Origin: Brachypodius melanocephalos
Taxonomy: Eukaryota > Chordata > Aves > Passeriformes > Pycnonotidae
DNA: 64,000 nucleotides
Direction: 5' to 3'
NCBI GenBank assembly: GCA_013398615.1
Contig: VZSR01003807.1
Location: 37,435,792-37,499,791 of the forward strand
Made by a program: the position numbers and the translations under genes. Positions 21,189 to 33,353 of this stretch are shown here, one piece after another. Within the stretch, counting starts at the first letter, position 1; the number at the start of each line of letters is the position of its first letter. The notes under the pieces are model-generated. The model saw nothing but the letters and a program-made list of their open reading frames with translations. It was not told the DNA's origin and ran no database searches.

Positions 21189-24100
21189 GAACAGCCTCTG
21201 CTTCAGAGAATTTTCAAGCTAAATACTCACTGAAACAAGAGATTACAAAGAGCATGGACAAAGAATCTAGGAGGCAATTAGCAAATAAGATCAGTCCTCA
21301 ATTTCCTCCCCTTTCTAACCTCCTGGATATTTTGTGGGAAGCTACAGAGAACTTCTACTTACAACATGTCTCTTAGATTGTCTAATTGCAAAAGAAAAAG
21401 TGTGATTATATTCATTCCAGCATATTAGACAAAACATGCACTGTATTCATCTAGTCCATTGTGAATATCTTAAAAAATGGATACCACTATCTAAGCCAGC
21501 TTTCTTGACCTGTCTATAACCAGTGGAGAGAAACAAGCAATTTTAGGGCATCACCCATTTTATTCTGAGGCGAGAGCTGAGACAGAGGAGTTGAGTGGCA
21601 CCCTGACCATGCCTGTGTCTTTCAACTGACTGCCAGAGCAACCAGCATGGACATTGGCCATATGTACTGCAGATGTCTCAAGTTGAGGGGTTTGAATCCC
21701 ACTGTGGTAGCCTTTTTCCTTCTGTGCACTTGTGCAAGGATAAAATATCAATAATATATATTTCTTGACAGTTTACTGCTGAAGTGCACACAGAATGTTG
21801 CATGAACAAAGTAATTCCTGACTGTTGAAGCAGGGAGCGATCCCCTGAAGCATTTCCTACTGTATTTCTCATGCCTGAAGAGGACACACACACCATCTAG
21901 ACCATCTGAACAGGAGACTTTATTCAGTCATTTCTCATCTCTTTCATTTCGTTTTCTAAACTTACCTTAAGAAATAGTGTGGATCACAAAATAATATAAA
22001 ATAGCAGCTTTAAAATTTTTTTCTGTTTTTTCAGACTGCCTTCCCTGCTTTCTCCTTCCTTCAAAATTTGCAGCTTAGACCTTTATAGTCTACTTAGACA
22101 GACATTTAGGCTAAATTTGAGATGTACATTTAATGGATTGCTGGCCCCTGAGGACAGCCATTTAATATTGTTGGCAGCAAATGGTTACAGATCTGCTGTG
22201 TGAGAATGGCTAAATTTCAACAACGTGGGAAATAAACTCTAAATATCCAGCTTTCAAAGCACTGTAAGTTCTGTTTTGAAGTGTTATTATGTAAATGTAA
22301 GCCCTTTTTATTTCTGATAGACAACTGTATGGAGGTGGGCAACACTGGCCCACTTTGCCTTCCGACATGGCATTAATTATAACGCTCTAGCTCATTTTCC
22401 ATGTGCTGACTCACACCAATAGCCAAATACCATGTGAAATTTCCTTTATTAGTTGCTGTGATAGTCTCTGACAGATGTGAAACAAATGCTGTGCACAGCT
22501 CCTCCAAAGGGCAAGTGGCTGTATAAAGGGATTGCTTAGACATGATCAGAAGGAGACCACTGTGAGTGAGGGAAATGTCCCACGGCACTGTGTAGACCTA
22601 AGGCCTCATCTGAAAGATGTGGTGACACCCAGAACAACAGTTTGACATCTGATGACTTAAGAAAAATGCCCAAGCGGGTTGAACAGAAGGAGTTTAGGGG
22701 GATGATTTTAGTCCCCCAAAGCCAGTATGAGATGGTGAGCCCTCCAGGGCAGGGGACCATTATCTGCTTGTTCTGCTTGTTCTCTTATGTGGGTTTCTTA
22801 GGGGCTGCTGCAATATGGAACTTAAGTATGGTGAATCTTTTGTTCAGCCAGATTACCTGGCAGCCAATTTTCTCTGCGCAGTGACAGCAAGAAAGGGTAA
22901 CAGCAACCTGGTAACGATCCTCTTGATAATGTGATAGAAATAACCTGCTTTCTTCAGAAACATTTTTCCAGTTAAGGTTCTGTGTCAGTGCATTTTTTAT
23001 TATCAGCAATGTAGGCTACTTCTTGCTTGCTGCAATTTGATTGGAATTTGAGGAACTTGAGCATTTTTTCTGCTTTCGTTTGTAAAAATCAAGGGATACA
23101 GTTCTATGAAATGTGAAAGCAATTAATAATATAAACCTCTACTAATAGAAGAGGTGATACAGTGAGCATATGAAAGCATTCAGATTTGGGGCTAGAAAAG
23201 GATAATAGCTAATTGTCTGAGCAATTATTACTGTATAAGATAATGAGAGTTGCTGAAATAGCTAGTTGTATAAATGAGACATCCTGCATTATTGATCAGG
23301 CTTCTTTGTTTTAGCTGCACTAACGGTATACATTTCACTTTTACATGACTATTTATCAAGTCTAAACCTCACATACAAACATGCACTCATATGGTTTGGG
23401 GTGGGGTGTGTGTTTTGTGTTCTGTTTTGGTTTTTTTTTTGTTTTTTTTTTCCAGAAAGAGGATAAATATTGAAATATGTTTAAAGTAAGGCAGCATTAT
23501 CCTTCTCTCATGGGCTACCCTTATGGGGATAGCCTTGTGCTGCAGGAACATATTCATTGACATAACTGGTTTGATCAGTAGTCTGTGTAGTCCTGTGGTT
23601 TACCTCTGTCTGATAATAAATAAATTAATTATAATTACTGTTTCAGGAGTCTAACAAACCTGGTTACTTCAACTCAGCAGCATTGTGCATCGCAGGAACA
23701 GACCTTCCTGACCTTGTAATCTTGTTTAGTCATCATATGAGGTGTAGTTACTTTTATTAATTAAAAGTAGAGAATACGAATATTGAAACACAATCTGTAA
23801 AGCCCTTGAAGTTAAACCTACATGTTAATGACATTTTGTTTGCTGTCCCACAATGCTGTGAGACTTGTAATATTATCTATTCTAAATTTGCTCAAAGGAA
23901 TTGAATTTCAAATAAATCTATTCATAAAAGAAGCATGAAAACAGAGCAAAACAGGAGTCATTATCCTATTAGTATGGTATGTTGCCTGATAACAAGCAAT
24001 GATTAGATATTTTGACCTTGAAAATCACAGTAAGAAAGGGGAAAAATGTATCTATTCTTTATAATCTTTCTGATTTTCTTCAGCAGCACAGTTTTTACTT

Positions 24101-27100
24101 AGCTTGCATGGAGTAATGTTTATTACACATATTTCTGAAGTGCCATGGTCTGTAATAATAATTCCATTAAAAACAACAACAAAAAATATTAGTGAACCTG
24201 CTTTACACTATGGTTTTGGAATAGGAGAGGCTTTTCAGTCAATAATTTATGTGCAGCAAGTACTGGAAGACTTATTATCTCAGAATAATCAATGTTTGGC
24301 TGAAGCTTGAAAACACTAATAGCTAATCTTAAAAGTCTTGATCCAGTGTCATTTGAAATAATGGCAGAACTCCTGTCAATTTTAAACAAAGGAGGCTGAG
24401 GCCAAGAAATATTGCTTTGAGAGATAATTTTAGATAATCAGCAGAAAGCACCTGTAAAAGAGCAGAAAATTTGACTTTCACTCTCCACATAACACAGTAT
24501 GAAGTATTTCAGCAGAAGGGAGCTCCTAATGGTGTGTATCTGTATTTTCTGTTGCCTTGGGAGGGCTTTTTTACATATATAAATGTACATATTTATGTAC
24601 ACACACATATATATGCACTGAGCTGGTGTTACTGTCTCTGGGAATAAACAGATGGCAGCTGAAAAAATTAGGATCAAACTGAGAAGGAGTTGGGAGACTC
24701 AGTGAAATATTGAAATACCTGTATATCTTTTTGTTTAACACTCAAGTTACTTCTTTTGTTCCTTGAATCCCCAGCAATTTTTTTTCTCTCCAGTATATGC
24801 TTTCACTCATTCTGGTTGTTTTCTCTTTTCAGCCGCCCTGATGATTTGCTTAGGTCAGTGCTGAGTGACTTGGGATATGTGGGATTCTCTCTGCTCCTGG
24901 GAACATCTGGAAGATTGCATAAGAAATGAAGGAAGTGACACCCAAAATGCAAAAGATAGTACCTGTGTCTTCTGGTGTGGGGTCTGGCGCAGGCTGTCAC
25001 TTGTGGCTGCTGTGTCAGCCTGTAGGGCAGGGCTGGACAAAGATATCAAGGAGGTATTTTAAAATTGCAAGGGAGAAGGAAAGGGGAGTTCCTGGCATTT
25101 GGTGAGCATTCCATTCTTTCAGATGGAGGACTGCCCTTTTCTGATTTTGCACAATGATGAAGGATGAATTTCGGCTGCATTTGGAGGAATTTCTGAAATG
25201 TAATTTAATTATTATTGAAAAAAAATCCTCCAAAGCTCAACCTGCTCGTCCATCCAAGCCAAAAATTCCATTAAAACTTCATTTTAAAGTTTTTTCCTTC
25301 TCATTTACTTGTGTGCAGGAACTAGGAAGAACAATAAAGAAGGTAGGGATGAACATAGCCGTAATTAAAACCCAAAAGTTAGATGTGCTCTCTACAGTCT
25401 TTTCTGCCGGGGTATGGTATAGTAAACCTTGTATTACCCTCTTAAAACAGGCAGATTCTGTTTAATAGTGCTAATACGTAACCACGCTCAGCGGATGTGT
25501 TTCTGTTTATTGATAGAGTGGAGTTATTTTTAAATAGAAGCATTTGTTTTCTGAAGCAAGAGAGCCCTTCCCCAGTCTTTTGCAGGCAGTGCTGGGTGTC
25601 AGTGCTGAGTGGCAAAGCAGAAAAGCTTTCCCCTCACAAGGAAGAGGCAGCACCAGGAAGCAGCCTGCAGATAAGCAGATATCACTAAGTAGGGAAGTAG
25701 GACAGATACCCTGAGACAGCATATGGCAGAGCAGGGGAAGAGACGTGAACTCTCCTTTCCAGAGAAAGCCGGAGAAGGAGCTGTAGGGACCCAGCTCCTA
25801 GAAAAAAGCCAAAAGTTCTGAAATTCCATAATATTTAGGTTCTGAGCTCACACTGATTTCAGTTTTAACGAGTGCTATATTTAGTGTCACATATGTTCCT
25901 TAATAGACTCCCAGTCCAATTTAGGAACTGGCCTCAAAGAAACTTAAACATTTTAACAGATTTGTTGCATTTTTCCAATGTAGAATGGCAAAATACCGAT
26001 CTTGGCAAACTAGACCCTGTGGTCTAGTTTGGGATACATATTTACCTTTATTTTCATCCATATGCTTGTACAGACCATAAAATCACGGTATCAGTGTGGC
26101 AAAAATGTGATATGAGAGTATCAATAAGTGATTTAATAAACTAGAGGATGCCCTCTCCCCCTCCAAAACAGGGAGCCACGTTCTGTTCTCTCATTTCTCA
26201 TTCAGTCACACATTAAGACAGATTTGACCAAGTATTTTTAGTTGGAGATTTGGAGCGGCTAAAGTAAGAAATCCTCTTAATAAATATAGGAGCTTTTTTT
26301 TAACTATCTTTTATACCAGTGTAATTCCACTGACTTCATAAGATTTTTTCCTAATACATTCTGATAGGGAAAGAGTAGCAGGTTGTGCACACTTACTTTT
26401 CTTTTTTGCTGTGGGGATGACATTGTCACTGTGCTTGAATCCTTCTAATGAAATAAACGTTTTGCATAGCTTTTGCTTTTTACTAGTAGATGATTTGCTA
26501 CAATAGATAGGTAAGTATCAAATATATAATACAAAGTTTACTTATTTTCATTCTTATGCAGACAGTTTTCTAGTTTTTATGAAGCATTACAAGCCATCCT
26601 GGCCTTCCAAAAGGACTGCAAGCTGAGGTGAGTATGAAATGGGCAGGACAGAGTAACTCTATAAACTTCAGAAATTTTCATCAATTTCCTTTGAATGACA
26701 AGAAATACTAAGCTGCTGTCTTCCAGGGAAGCACTTCTCAATAAACTCTGTTTACCAATAGCTCTCAAATTTGAACTGTACGCTTGTTTTATTAAATGAA
26801 GCAAAAAGTGTGGGGAGAGAGACTTTTAAAAATTTATCTTTTATTAGATCAGCACACTTTTTTGGAAAAAAACCAGACAAGCTTACAGATGCAGAAATCC
26901 GTCTTCAGTTGTGAAGCAGGAGCCAATTTCAAGCCAAGTGTAGGCTGGGGACAATTGTTTTGAGTTTAACTTCGTTACAGTGATGAGTTGAACAAATGGA
27001 AAAGAAAAAGGTGTCTGACACCTTGAAGCAGATGAGGTTGTTAGTGAAGGCAGAGGTGATAAAGGTTGCGATAAATGTGTCTGAAATAGCAAATGGAGTC

Positions 27101-28265
27101 TGGGGGTGTTGCTGTTATTAAAAAGAGAGTCAGGGCAAGGGAGAAGAAAACCGAAGAGCAGAGATCTACAGAGGTGCAATTCACCAAATCCAACTACACA
27201 ATAAACATTTTGTAAGAGACTGATTGTTTTGCGAATAAAAGCCACATTTTCATAGGAACACGAGAAGCTGCAGGGGGTCTCTTTTAATGTCTTATCTCCA
27301 TCAGCATGTGACACAAAGCAGGTGCTTAAAGGTAATTTTTAGCCTTTGGATGTTTAAGAATTTTTTTAAGCTATAAAACATTTGTAAATCTCTCTGGATA
27401 GGACAGTGAGCAGTCCAAGGTAGCTATCCTGGGCTCTCAATGATGAAAAATAGGCACACGGTAAAAATGGCATAATGTTGTACTGAAATAGATGTTTAGG
27501 GCTTTTTCTCTGCATTGTCTGTAAGGGCAATCCAGAGTGAGTAACTAGAGTTTAGGCACTTCACTTCTGCAGTGAACTTTTGGCATCTGAAGCGGACCTC
27601 CCTCAACTCTCCAGGGCTTGGAAACACGGCAGAGTCTTGAGCACCGACCCAAGGCTGTCTGCATTGCCAGGGGCTGTTCCCAAAAGGTGTTTGAATGTTG
27701 GCCTCCCCTTTGAGAAGAGGAAGGGACACATCTAAAGGATGCGAGCCCTGCTGTACCGCTTCACCCTGGTGCCAGAAGGCAGGGTAGGACCCGTCTTATT
27801 TAGCCAGCATCGGCACAGACTCTGTCATTTGAAATTGAGGACTTACAAGTGTCTGAGCTGCACTCTAATGCGGTTTTCAGAAGTGCCTCCATTGGATTAG
27901 CTTTATTCTAAAACCAAGAGAAGATCCTGCCAGAAATCTTACCTTTATAACAGTGATCCTTCTACATTTCTGTGTTTATCCATGCATTCACTTTCTGGGC
28001 ATTAAATTCAAATGGATAATTTACAAACTAACATTTTTTCTAGATGTTTCCATCAATCACTGTTGCTCTATTTTTTTATTCTCTGCTAAAGTGATGAAAT
28101 TTCTATAGTAGTGGTTTATGATTTTTTTTTTAATAATATCCCCCAGTTTAAATAGAAGTCTTAGAAAACATTAGTAATTTGTTCTTTTGTGAAAATGAGC
28201 TTCTGTTCACTGAAAACTGCAGCAAAAATGGATGTTCAGTGTTTGAGCTCCCCAGGAAACTCGTA
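21189..28265. other. Intergenic region upstream of CGA, no gene recognised
   Basis: About 7 kb of AT-rich DNA leading to the CGA promoter. It contains a T/G-rich tract at 23397-23452, a mixed AT/AC stretch near 24575-24616 and scattered nuclear-receptor half-site-like TGACCTTG words (23708 and 24013). These may be distal regulatory sites of CGA but cannot be proved from sequence. All open frames are short and unrecognised. Confidence 0.5.
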
Positions 28266-28489
28266 CAGCACTGACTTTGTGCTCTCAATCTGACCTTTTT
28301 TCCATTATATAAGAAAAAAAATCCTTATGAAAGTCAGGTTGAAGATAAGATCAGCATGGTGGGCTGGTAATTACATAAAGTGATGTTCAGTCATTACAGA
28401 AAATGTACAGTTGATCCAATGGCTTAGATGTGGGCGAGGAATATGATCTAGCTTTTACTGGTATAAAAGAAAGATGCAACTTTTTCATA
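28266..28489 (+). promoter_or_regulatory. CGA: CGA proximal promoter
   Basis: The block resembles the mammalian alpha-subunit promoter element by element. TGACCTT at 28291-28297 fits the gonadotrope-specific (SF-1) element at about -200. AGATAAGA at 28343-28350 is a GATA site. GGTAATTACA at 28366-28375 is identical to the mammalian homeodomain-type element, where LIM-homeodomain factors act. CAGTTG (28408-28413) is an E-box-type word next to CCAAT (28416-28420) and GGCTTAGATG (28421-28430), also present in the human promoter. CTGGTATAAAAG holds the TATA box (28462-28468). The palindromic cAMP element TGACGTCA of primates is absent; TGATGTTCA follows the homeodomain site instead. Factor binding is inferred from known mammalian sites. 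Confidence 0.85.
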
Positions 28490-28585
28490 CATCAGTTTTG
28501 GGAACTTACCTCCAAGCGTTAAGGACAGCTCATTTTCAAACACCATCCTGCAGTTTCTCTGATTTATTGTTGTCGAACAAGGGAG
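28490..28585 (+). other. CGA: CGA exon 1 (non-coding 5' UTR)
   Basis: The exon is predicted to start about 28 bases past the TATA box, so 28490 is approximate. It ends at a good donor, GGGAG/GTAATA at 28585/28586. It contains no ATG, so translation should begin at the first ATG in exon 2. The internal word CACCATCCTGCA resembles CACATCCTGCA of the human 5' UTR. The vertebrate gene likewise has its first intron in the 5' UTR just before the start codon. Intron 1 would be 28586-30558, about 2 kb. Confidence 0.7.
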
Positions 28586-30558
28586 GTAATATATTTTTAT
28601 TTTTTCATTACTGTTACAGCAGAACAGTTGCATATGTTTTGACATTCTCTTTCCCTTCTTTTCCAAAAATTTCCTTCTCCTTCCATTCTGTCAAATTTCT
28701 GCTTTGAACATTAACTTAAAAGTTGTGTTGGGACTAAAACATCAATGCTAAGAGTTAAGCTTACTTTGTAAGTAAGAGAAAATGAGGCTCTAGAATTAGA
28801 TTGCAGCCAAACATTGATAATTTTTGATTTCAGGTTGGGTCCTAAACTTCTTCATTTGTAACTTGGTGTTTTTCTCCTGCTCAGTGGTGGGAATGGCTGT
28901 CAAATTACATTACAAACATTACATAACCTGTGGTATTAGCACATCTTTTAGAGTCTTTAACAGAAAAAAGACAAGATATTGTAAAAAATGTGGTGAGAAT
29001 TTGCCTGCTGGGAAGGATTTAAAATTACCATCTTTCCAAAGAACTCCTGAAATTCAGGCATTATGTATTGTTCCAGTAGCTTAAGAAAGATAATATTTAA
29101 TAGAACGAAGTAGAAGCTTCCTTGGATTTGATCATGAGGTGAAATGAGTGGTGAGAATATTAACTGGGTTAACAGCATGGGAACAGTCAGAAAATTCAAG
29201 TAAGACCATCAAACAAAACAGCTGTTGCTCTGAAAAAGTGGAGATCACATCTATGGTTTATTGACAGGTCTCTTTGGTGGTTTTGGTATGAGACTGACAA
29301 TCTGACTCAATAGAGGAAGTGCAAAGCTGCAATTTCAATTCCCCTTTTGGTTCATATAATGTAAAAAACTTCCCTCTGGGATTTCCTCGAGCCATTACAA
29401 TGTACCAAATTATAGCATTATGTCTACTTGGAAAAATTAGGATGAAGGATGCCACAGTGCCTTCAGCAAAAAACGTGAAACACAGGATAATCTGTCTAGG
29501 GTTGTGGTGTTATTCCTGTCACTGGCTTCTTTTATTGGAGCCATTGAAGCAAAAGGCTCAGGATGATGTAGAAACAGATAATTTGGAAAAGTCTGTCTGT
29601 CTTCTACTGGTGCATGAGACCCTGCAGCTGACTTCTTGCACTCTGGGGAATGTTCACTTGGATGCAGCAGGGCTTAACGTTAAACTAGAATTAAACTGGA
29701 ATTGTGTTCCAGTGCAGGCAGCTCTGCCAGCAGCCACACTCCCTCTAAGGGATTGGAAAGAGGATATACAGAAAACAACCTTTAGAAAAGCGCTTTATTC
29801 TCTGGAGAGAGGAATCCAGCCAGTCCACTCTGTGTGGCTCTGTAGATGCTGTTGAGCTCAGTTCAGTTCCCAAAATGTTTGGCAGGACCATGAGAGGTTG
29901 TGGATCTAAACAGTGTGAAGGACCACCTTTCTCCTGCGGACAGAGCTTACTCTTGTTGAAGGAACGGGTCACAGAGGGCTGGCAGCTGCTTCTCAGGAGC
30001 CTGACAGCCATGTTCAGTGCTTCCAAGGCTTTCAGGGAAAGTCCAACCAGAGATGGAAAACCACAGGTTGAATCGAGCCCATACGCATACCTACATGCAT
30101 ACACTCAACTGGCTTTTGGATACCTCTTCTAAGTGCTTATTTCTAGTGCTTCCAAAATTGTTGCCAATGTTTCATTTCGTGATTGTTATTAGTGGCTTTT
30201 AATGCCTTTATGCTCTTTTCTGCCAGCATGAATTGGCTCACTGGGCAGGTGGGAGGGAGGAGGTGGAATTACTTGTAGCCAGCACCCAGCCTTTCTGCCC
30301 AGTAACTACCACGTTATCAGCCTCTCTGCTTAGCTGGGCTTCAGATCATTCTCTTTCCTCTATTTTTTTTTTTTTCTGTCTTAATTAGGAAGGTGCTTTT
30401 TTCCACTGCCTTCATTTATTGCACTGGAAAGCACTGCTTTATCAGTTTTGCTCATAAACTTTGTTTCTTTCCAATTTTGTTACCCCCATCAGGATGTTCT
30501 TTTCATCCTGCCATTGGTCTCAGCCTTCAAAAATGTGTGTATTTGTGTTTCTGGACAG
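28586..30558 (+). other. CGA: CGA intron 1
   Basis: The intron runs from GTAATA to TTTCTGGACAG. It contains a 178-codon plus-strand frame (29319-29855) and an overlapping 119-codon minus-strand frame (29745-30104). Neither shows a known domain and I treat both as chance. A 14-base T-run lies at 30363-30376. No repeat family is recognised with confidence. Confidence 0.65.
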
Positions 30559-30661
30559 ATCATGGATTGCTATGGGAAGTATGCAGCTGTCACATTGACC
30601 ATTTTGTCTGTATTTCTACATCTTCTTCATACTTTCCCAGATGGAGAGTTTCTCATGCAGG
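30559..30661 (+). CDS. CGA: CGA exon 2 (first coding exon)
   Basis: The acceptor CTGGACAG ends at 30558, and the exon adds three 5' UTR bases before ATG at 30562. It codes for the signal peptide (MDCYGKYAAVTLTILSVFLH onward) and the mature start FPDGEFLMQ. It ends after CAG G with donor GTAAGC at 30662, a phase 1 intron. The four residues GEFT/GEFL-type insertion absent in human is present. Confidence 0.94.
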
Positions 30662-32881
30662 GTAAGCTGCTTTCAGCATTCAGAAATAGAACGATTATAA
30701 AGAGTATTAATTAAATTTTCACATTTTATAAATGTGGTCAGAAATTCTATCATTCATTGCATTTATTGACAATGAGGGTATAATAAATCAAGATAATTTC
30801 ACTATAGTATGCCTCCTATTTCTTCCCTAAATTTAATTTCTCCAGGTCAACAATGTCCCAGGTGACCGTGTCCTCAAGTTGATGTTGGTAACCTTAATCC
30901 TTTGAACACTATTGAATAGAAATGTTTGTTTTCTTGTACTCCTGCAATCTAAATGACAATGCAACATTAGGAACAGCAGAACCACAGCTTCTCCTCATAA
31001 TATGCAGAATATTTTTCCTATGTAGATCCCAGAATACGGGATGCTGGTGGTATAGCATTCTATGAAACACACGTATTAGATTTTAAGGTTACTTTGGAGG
31101 TTGCAGGGGTTTTTATTTAGCCTCAAATAAAATACAGAAAAACCTGCGATGTACAAAAATCTTGGTGCCACCGAACATTTAAAAAGCTCTCTATAACAAA
31201 ATCTTACCTGAAAACAGACAATGTTTAAGAAGCACTACAAATCCTGCTGTTGCTTTTAACTACCTACAGCTAGTAGGAAGTTTTCTAGGGATAGCTAGTG
31301 CTGCAGAGACACCTTCACAAGTATCAACAAAATTGAAAAGAAAACCAGAAAAGATCCAGTAGTACTTGTGGTTTACCTAGAAAGCCACAGCCTAGTTTTA
31401 CAGTTGGTGCGTGTTGCAGAGTTGAAAAAACCTAAAGAGGAGAGCTTTGGTGGCTGTGCTTTTCTGTTCTGCAGACATCAAGCAGCAGAATGTGGCTTGT
31501 GCTTCCTCTTATGGACTGCACTTTCCCTTTCTTTTTGGAAATGAAAATACAGCGGGAAACCAAGTAAAATTCTCTTCCTTATATTTTTATGGCAGGTTGT
31601 CCAGAGTGCAAGCTAGGGGAGAACAGATTCTTTTCCAAGCCAGGAGCACCCATTTACCAGTGCACTGGTTGCTGTTTCTCCCGTGCCTATCCCACTCCAA
31701 TGAGGTCCAAGAAGACCATGCTTGTTCCAAAGAATATTACATCGGAAGCAACATGCTGTGTAGCAAAGGCTTTTACCAAGGTGAGGGTGACAATGAGGTC
31801 TGCTTAAAGCTTCTTTTAGAATGCAATATTAAGCTGAAGCAGTGAATAGTAAAGAATATGGTTTTGCTGGAGGACACTGGGGGGAAGAATCCTTGGCATT
31901 TATGTCCTTTGTGCCTTGGTTCTTTCTTTTTTCTAAAGAAGAAATTGAAGCATCAACCAGTAGCAAGTCTGATGTTCAGGTGGGATGAGGAAATTGATGC
32001 ATAACCACGCAATTCTATGAAACTGCTTTGTCTCGTGACACCTGCAGCTCTGGTGATGGACTTGGCCCAGTATTTTCAACTCTCCTGGATGTGTACCCTC
32101 CCCTTAAATGCTATGCAGTGTGTATTTGATTTTAGTAAGCTGATTGCCTTGTGTCTTTCCAGGATAGACAGGAGTTCTCTGGGAAAGTGTCTGGTCAATA
32201 CTATCAATTACATAAATGGGAGTGAGGGACCAAAACCATCTGTTCTCATTAGATTAATTGAGATGGTGTTTTACTTTTTAATAGTGTAACCAAGAGGGAG
32301 CTGTAAATGTGTGCAAGTACTGTGAGCATTTAACATTCATCTGGAAGCTTATTTTAAAGATTCTTCTAAATCTGATTATTTTGGGAGTGATTCTGCTCCA
32401 AGCGAAGAAACCTTACATTTTATGTAATAAATGGTGAGCTAGTTGAAACAAGCCAACTTGTCTATTCTATGGTGACTTGAATCATGCTCATTAAATGTGT
32501 CAGCTAGAAGTTCATCTGAGTTACCCACTCACAGATTTGGTGTATTTGAAATAACTTAGGGTACTGAAGTCATATGGTATGGCTGGCAGACAGAGAACTG
32601 ATGAAAGTGTTTCTGGAGTGACAGCTGGAGCCTTGGTGAGATCCCCTCTGGCCCCTGAAATGGTGATTGACAGCTCAGTGGGTGCAGCTGAAGAGAGCAC
32701 TGGGTCTCCACTGACTGTGATGAGAGCCAGATACCTGACTTTAAACTATGCTGAACCAATCTTGGCTCTTCACCTGAGGAGAACACAGATCTTAGTCTAC
32801 ATTGACAATGCTATACTTGCCCTGAGGCAGCAGCTAGAATTTGGTTGAGATTAAATATAAAGGTGACTCTTGTGTTTGTTG

Positions 32882-32931
<50 letters not shown>

Positions 32932-33353
32932 TAATTCCCATGCAATGTATTTTAAGGACACTTTCTGATTTCTCATAGATTGGTTACTTGGCACTTTTGG
33001 AAAATTAGACACTTTAAGAAGTGTCCAAGTTAAAGAGCAGCATATTATGTCACTGTGTGTGTCACTACTGAAAACCTTCACATTACAGCTCCAAAAACAG
33101 TGGTGATGCAGCTTCATAGGTTGGAGTTGAGGTCATTCTAGTACATGTACCCCCAAGGGCCTGTGTACTTTGTAGTTAAGAAAACGTCTTCAGACATATT
33201 TTACTTGACAATGCTGTTTTTACCGCACAACTAATCCTAATTATTTGTTGTATGTGTGTGTTTTCTTTTTTTAAGATTACCCTTAAGGACAATGTGAAGA
33301 TAGAGAACCATACAGATTGTCACTGCAGTACCTGCTACTATCATAAATCCTAA
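30562..33353 (+). CDS. CGA: CGA, glycoprotein hormone alpha subunit (three coding exons)
   Basis: Coding parts are 30562-30661, 31596-31780 and 33276-33353 (100+185+78 bases, 120 codons plus stop). The product is the secreted alpha chain that pairs with LH, FSH and TSH beta chains in pituitary gonadotropes and thyrotropes. Residues 1-24 form a signal peptide; the mature chain is 96 residues from FPDGEF. The ten cystine-knot cysteines are at 35, 38, 56, 59, 60, 87, 88, 110, 112 and 115. N-glycosylation sites are NIT at 80 and NHT at 106. The hallmark CCFSRAYPTP and C-terminal CHCSTCYYHKS are intact. The length matches non-primate vertebrates; human, as I recall it, is four residues shorter at the mature N-terminus. 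Reading frame, splice sites and motifs are all intact, so the gene looks functional. Confidence 0.97.
30662..31595 (+). other. CGA: CGA intron 2
   Basis: A GT-AG intron of 934 bases (GTAAGC to TTATGGCAG), phase 1. The reading frame is restored exactly as CAG G/GT TGT. No other feature is seen. Confidence 0.9.
31596..31780 (+). CDS. CGA: CGA exon 3
   Basis: An exon of 185 bases, the same length as I recall for the mammalian exon. It encodes most of the cystine-knot core: GCPECKLGEN, YQCTGCCFSRAYPTP, SKKTMLVPKNITSEATCCVA, ending AFTK. Seven of the ten cysteines and the first glycosylation site are here. The donor is ACCAAG/GTGAGG, phase 0. Confidence 0.96.
31781..33275 (+). other. CGA: CGA intron 3
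   Basis: A GT-AG intron of 1495 bases (GTGAGG to TTTTTTTAAG), phase 0. It includes a pure T48 tract at 32883-32930. An 89-codon frame at 32579-32848 has no recognisable domain. The splice acceptor uses AAG, with a T-rich tract directly before it. Confidence 0.9.
32883..32930. repeat. T48 homopolymer tract in CGA intron 3
   Basis: Forty-eight consecutive T bases, flanked by TGTTTGTTGC and GTAATTCCCA. No AATAAA is seen on its minus-strand upstream side, so origin as a retroposed poly(A) tail is not supported. The exact length is probably uncertain because such runs are prone to sequencing error. Confidence 0.9.

Noticed and set aside
29319..29855. 178-codon frame in CGA intron 1 with an overlapping antisense frame
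   Set aside because: No recognised domain, lies inside a confident intron, and open frames on both strands point to chance.
31447..31845. 132-codon frame overlapping CGA exon 3
   Set aside because: A different reading frame from the hormone; the true frame is fixed by the family match and exact splice phases.
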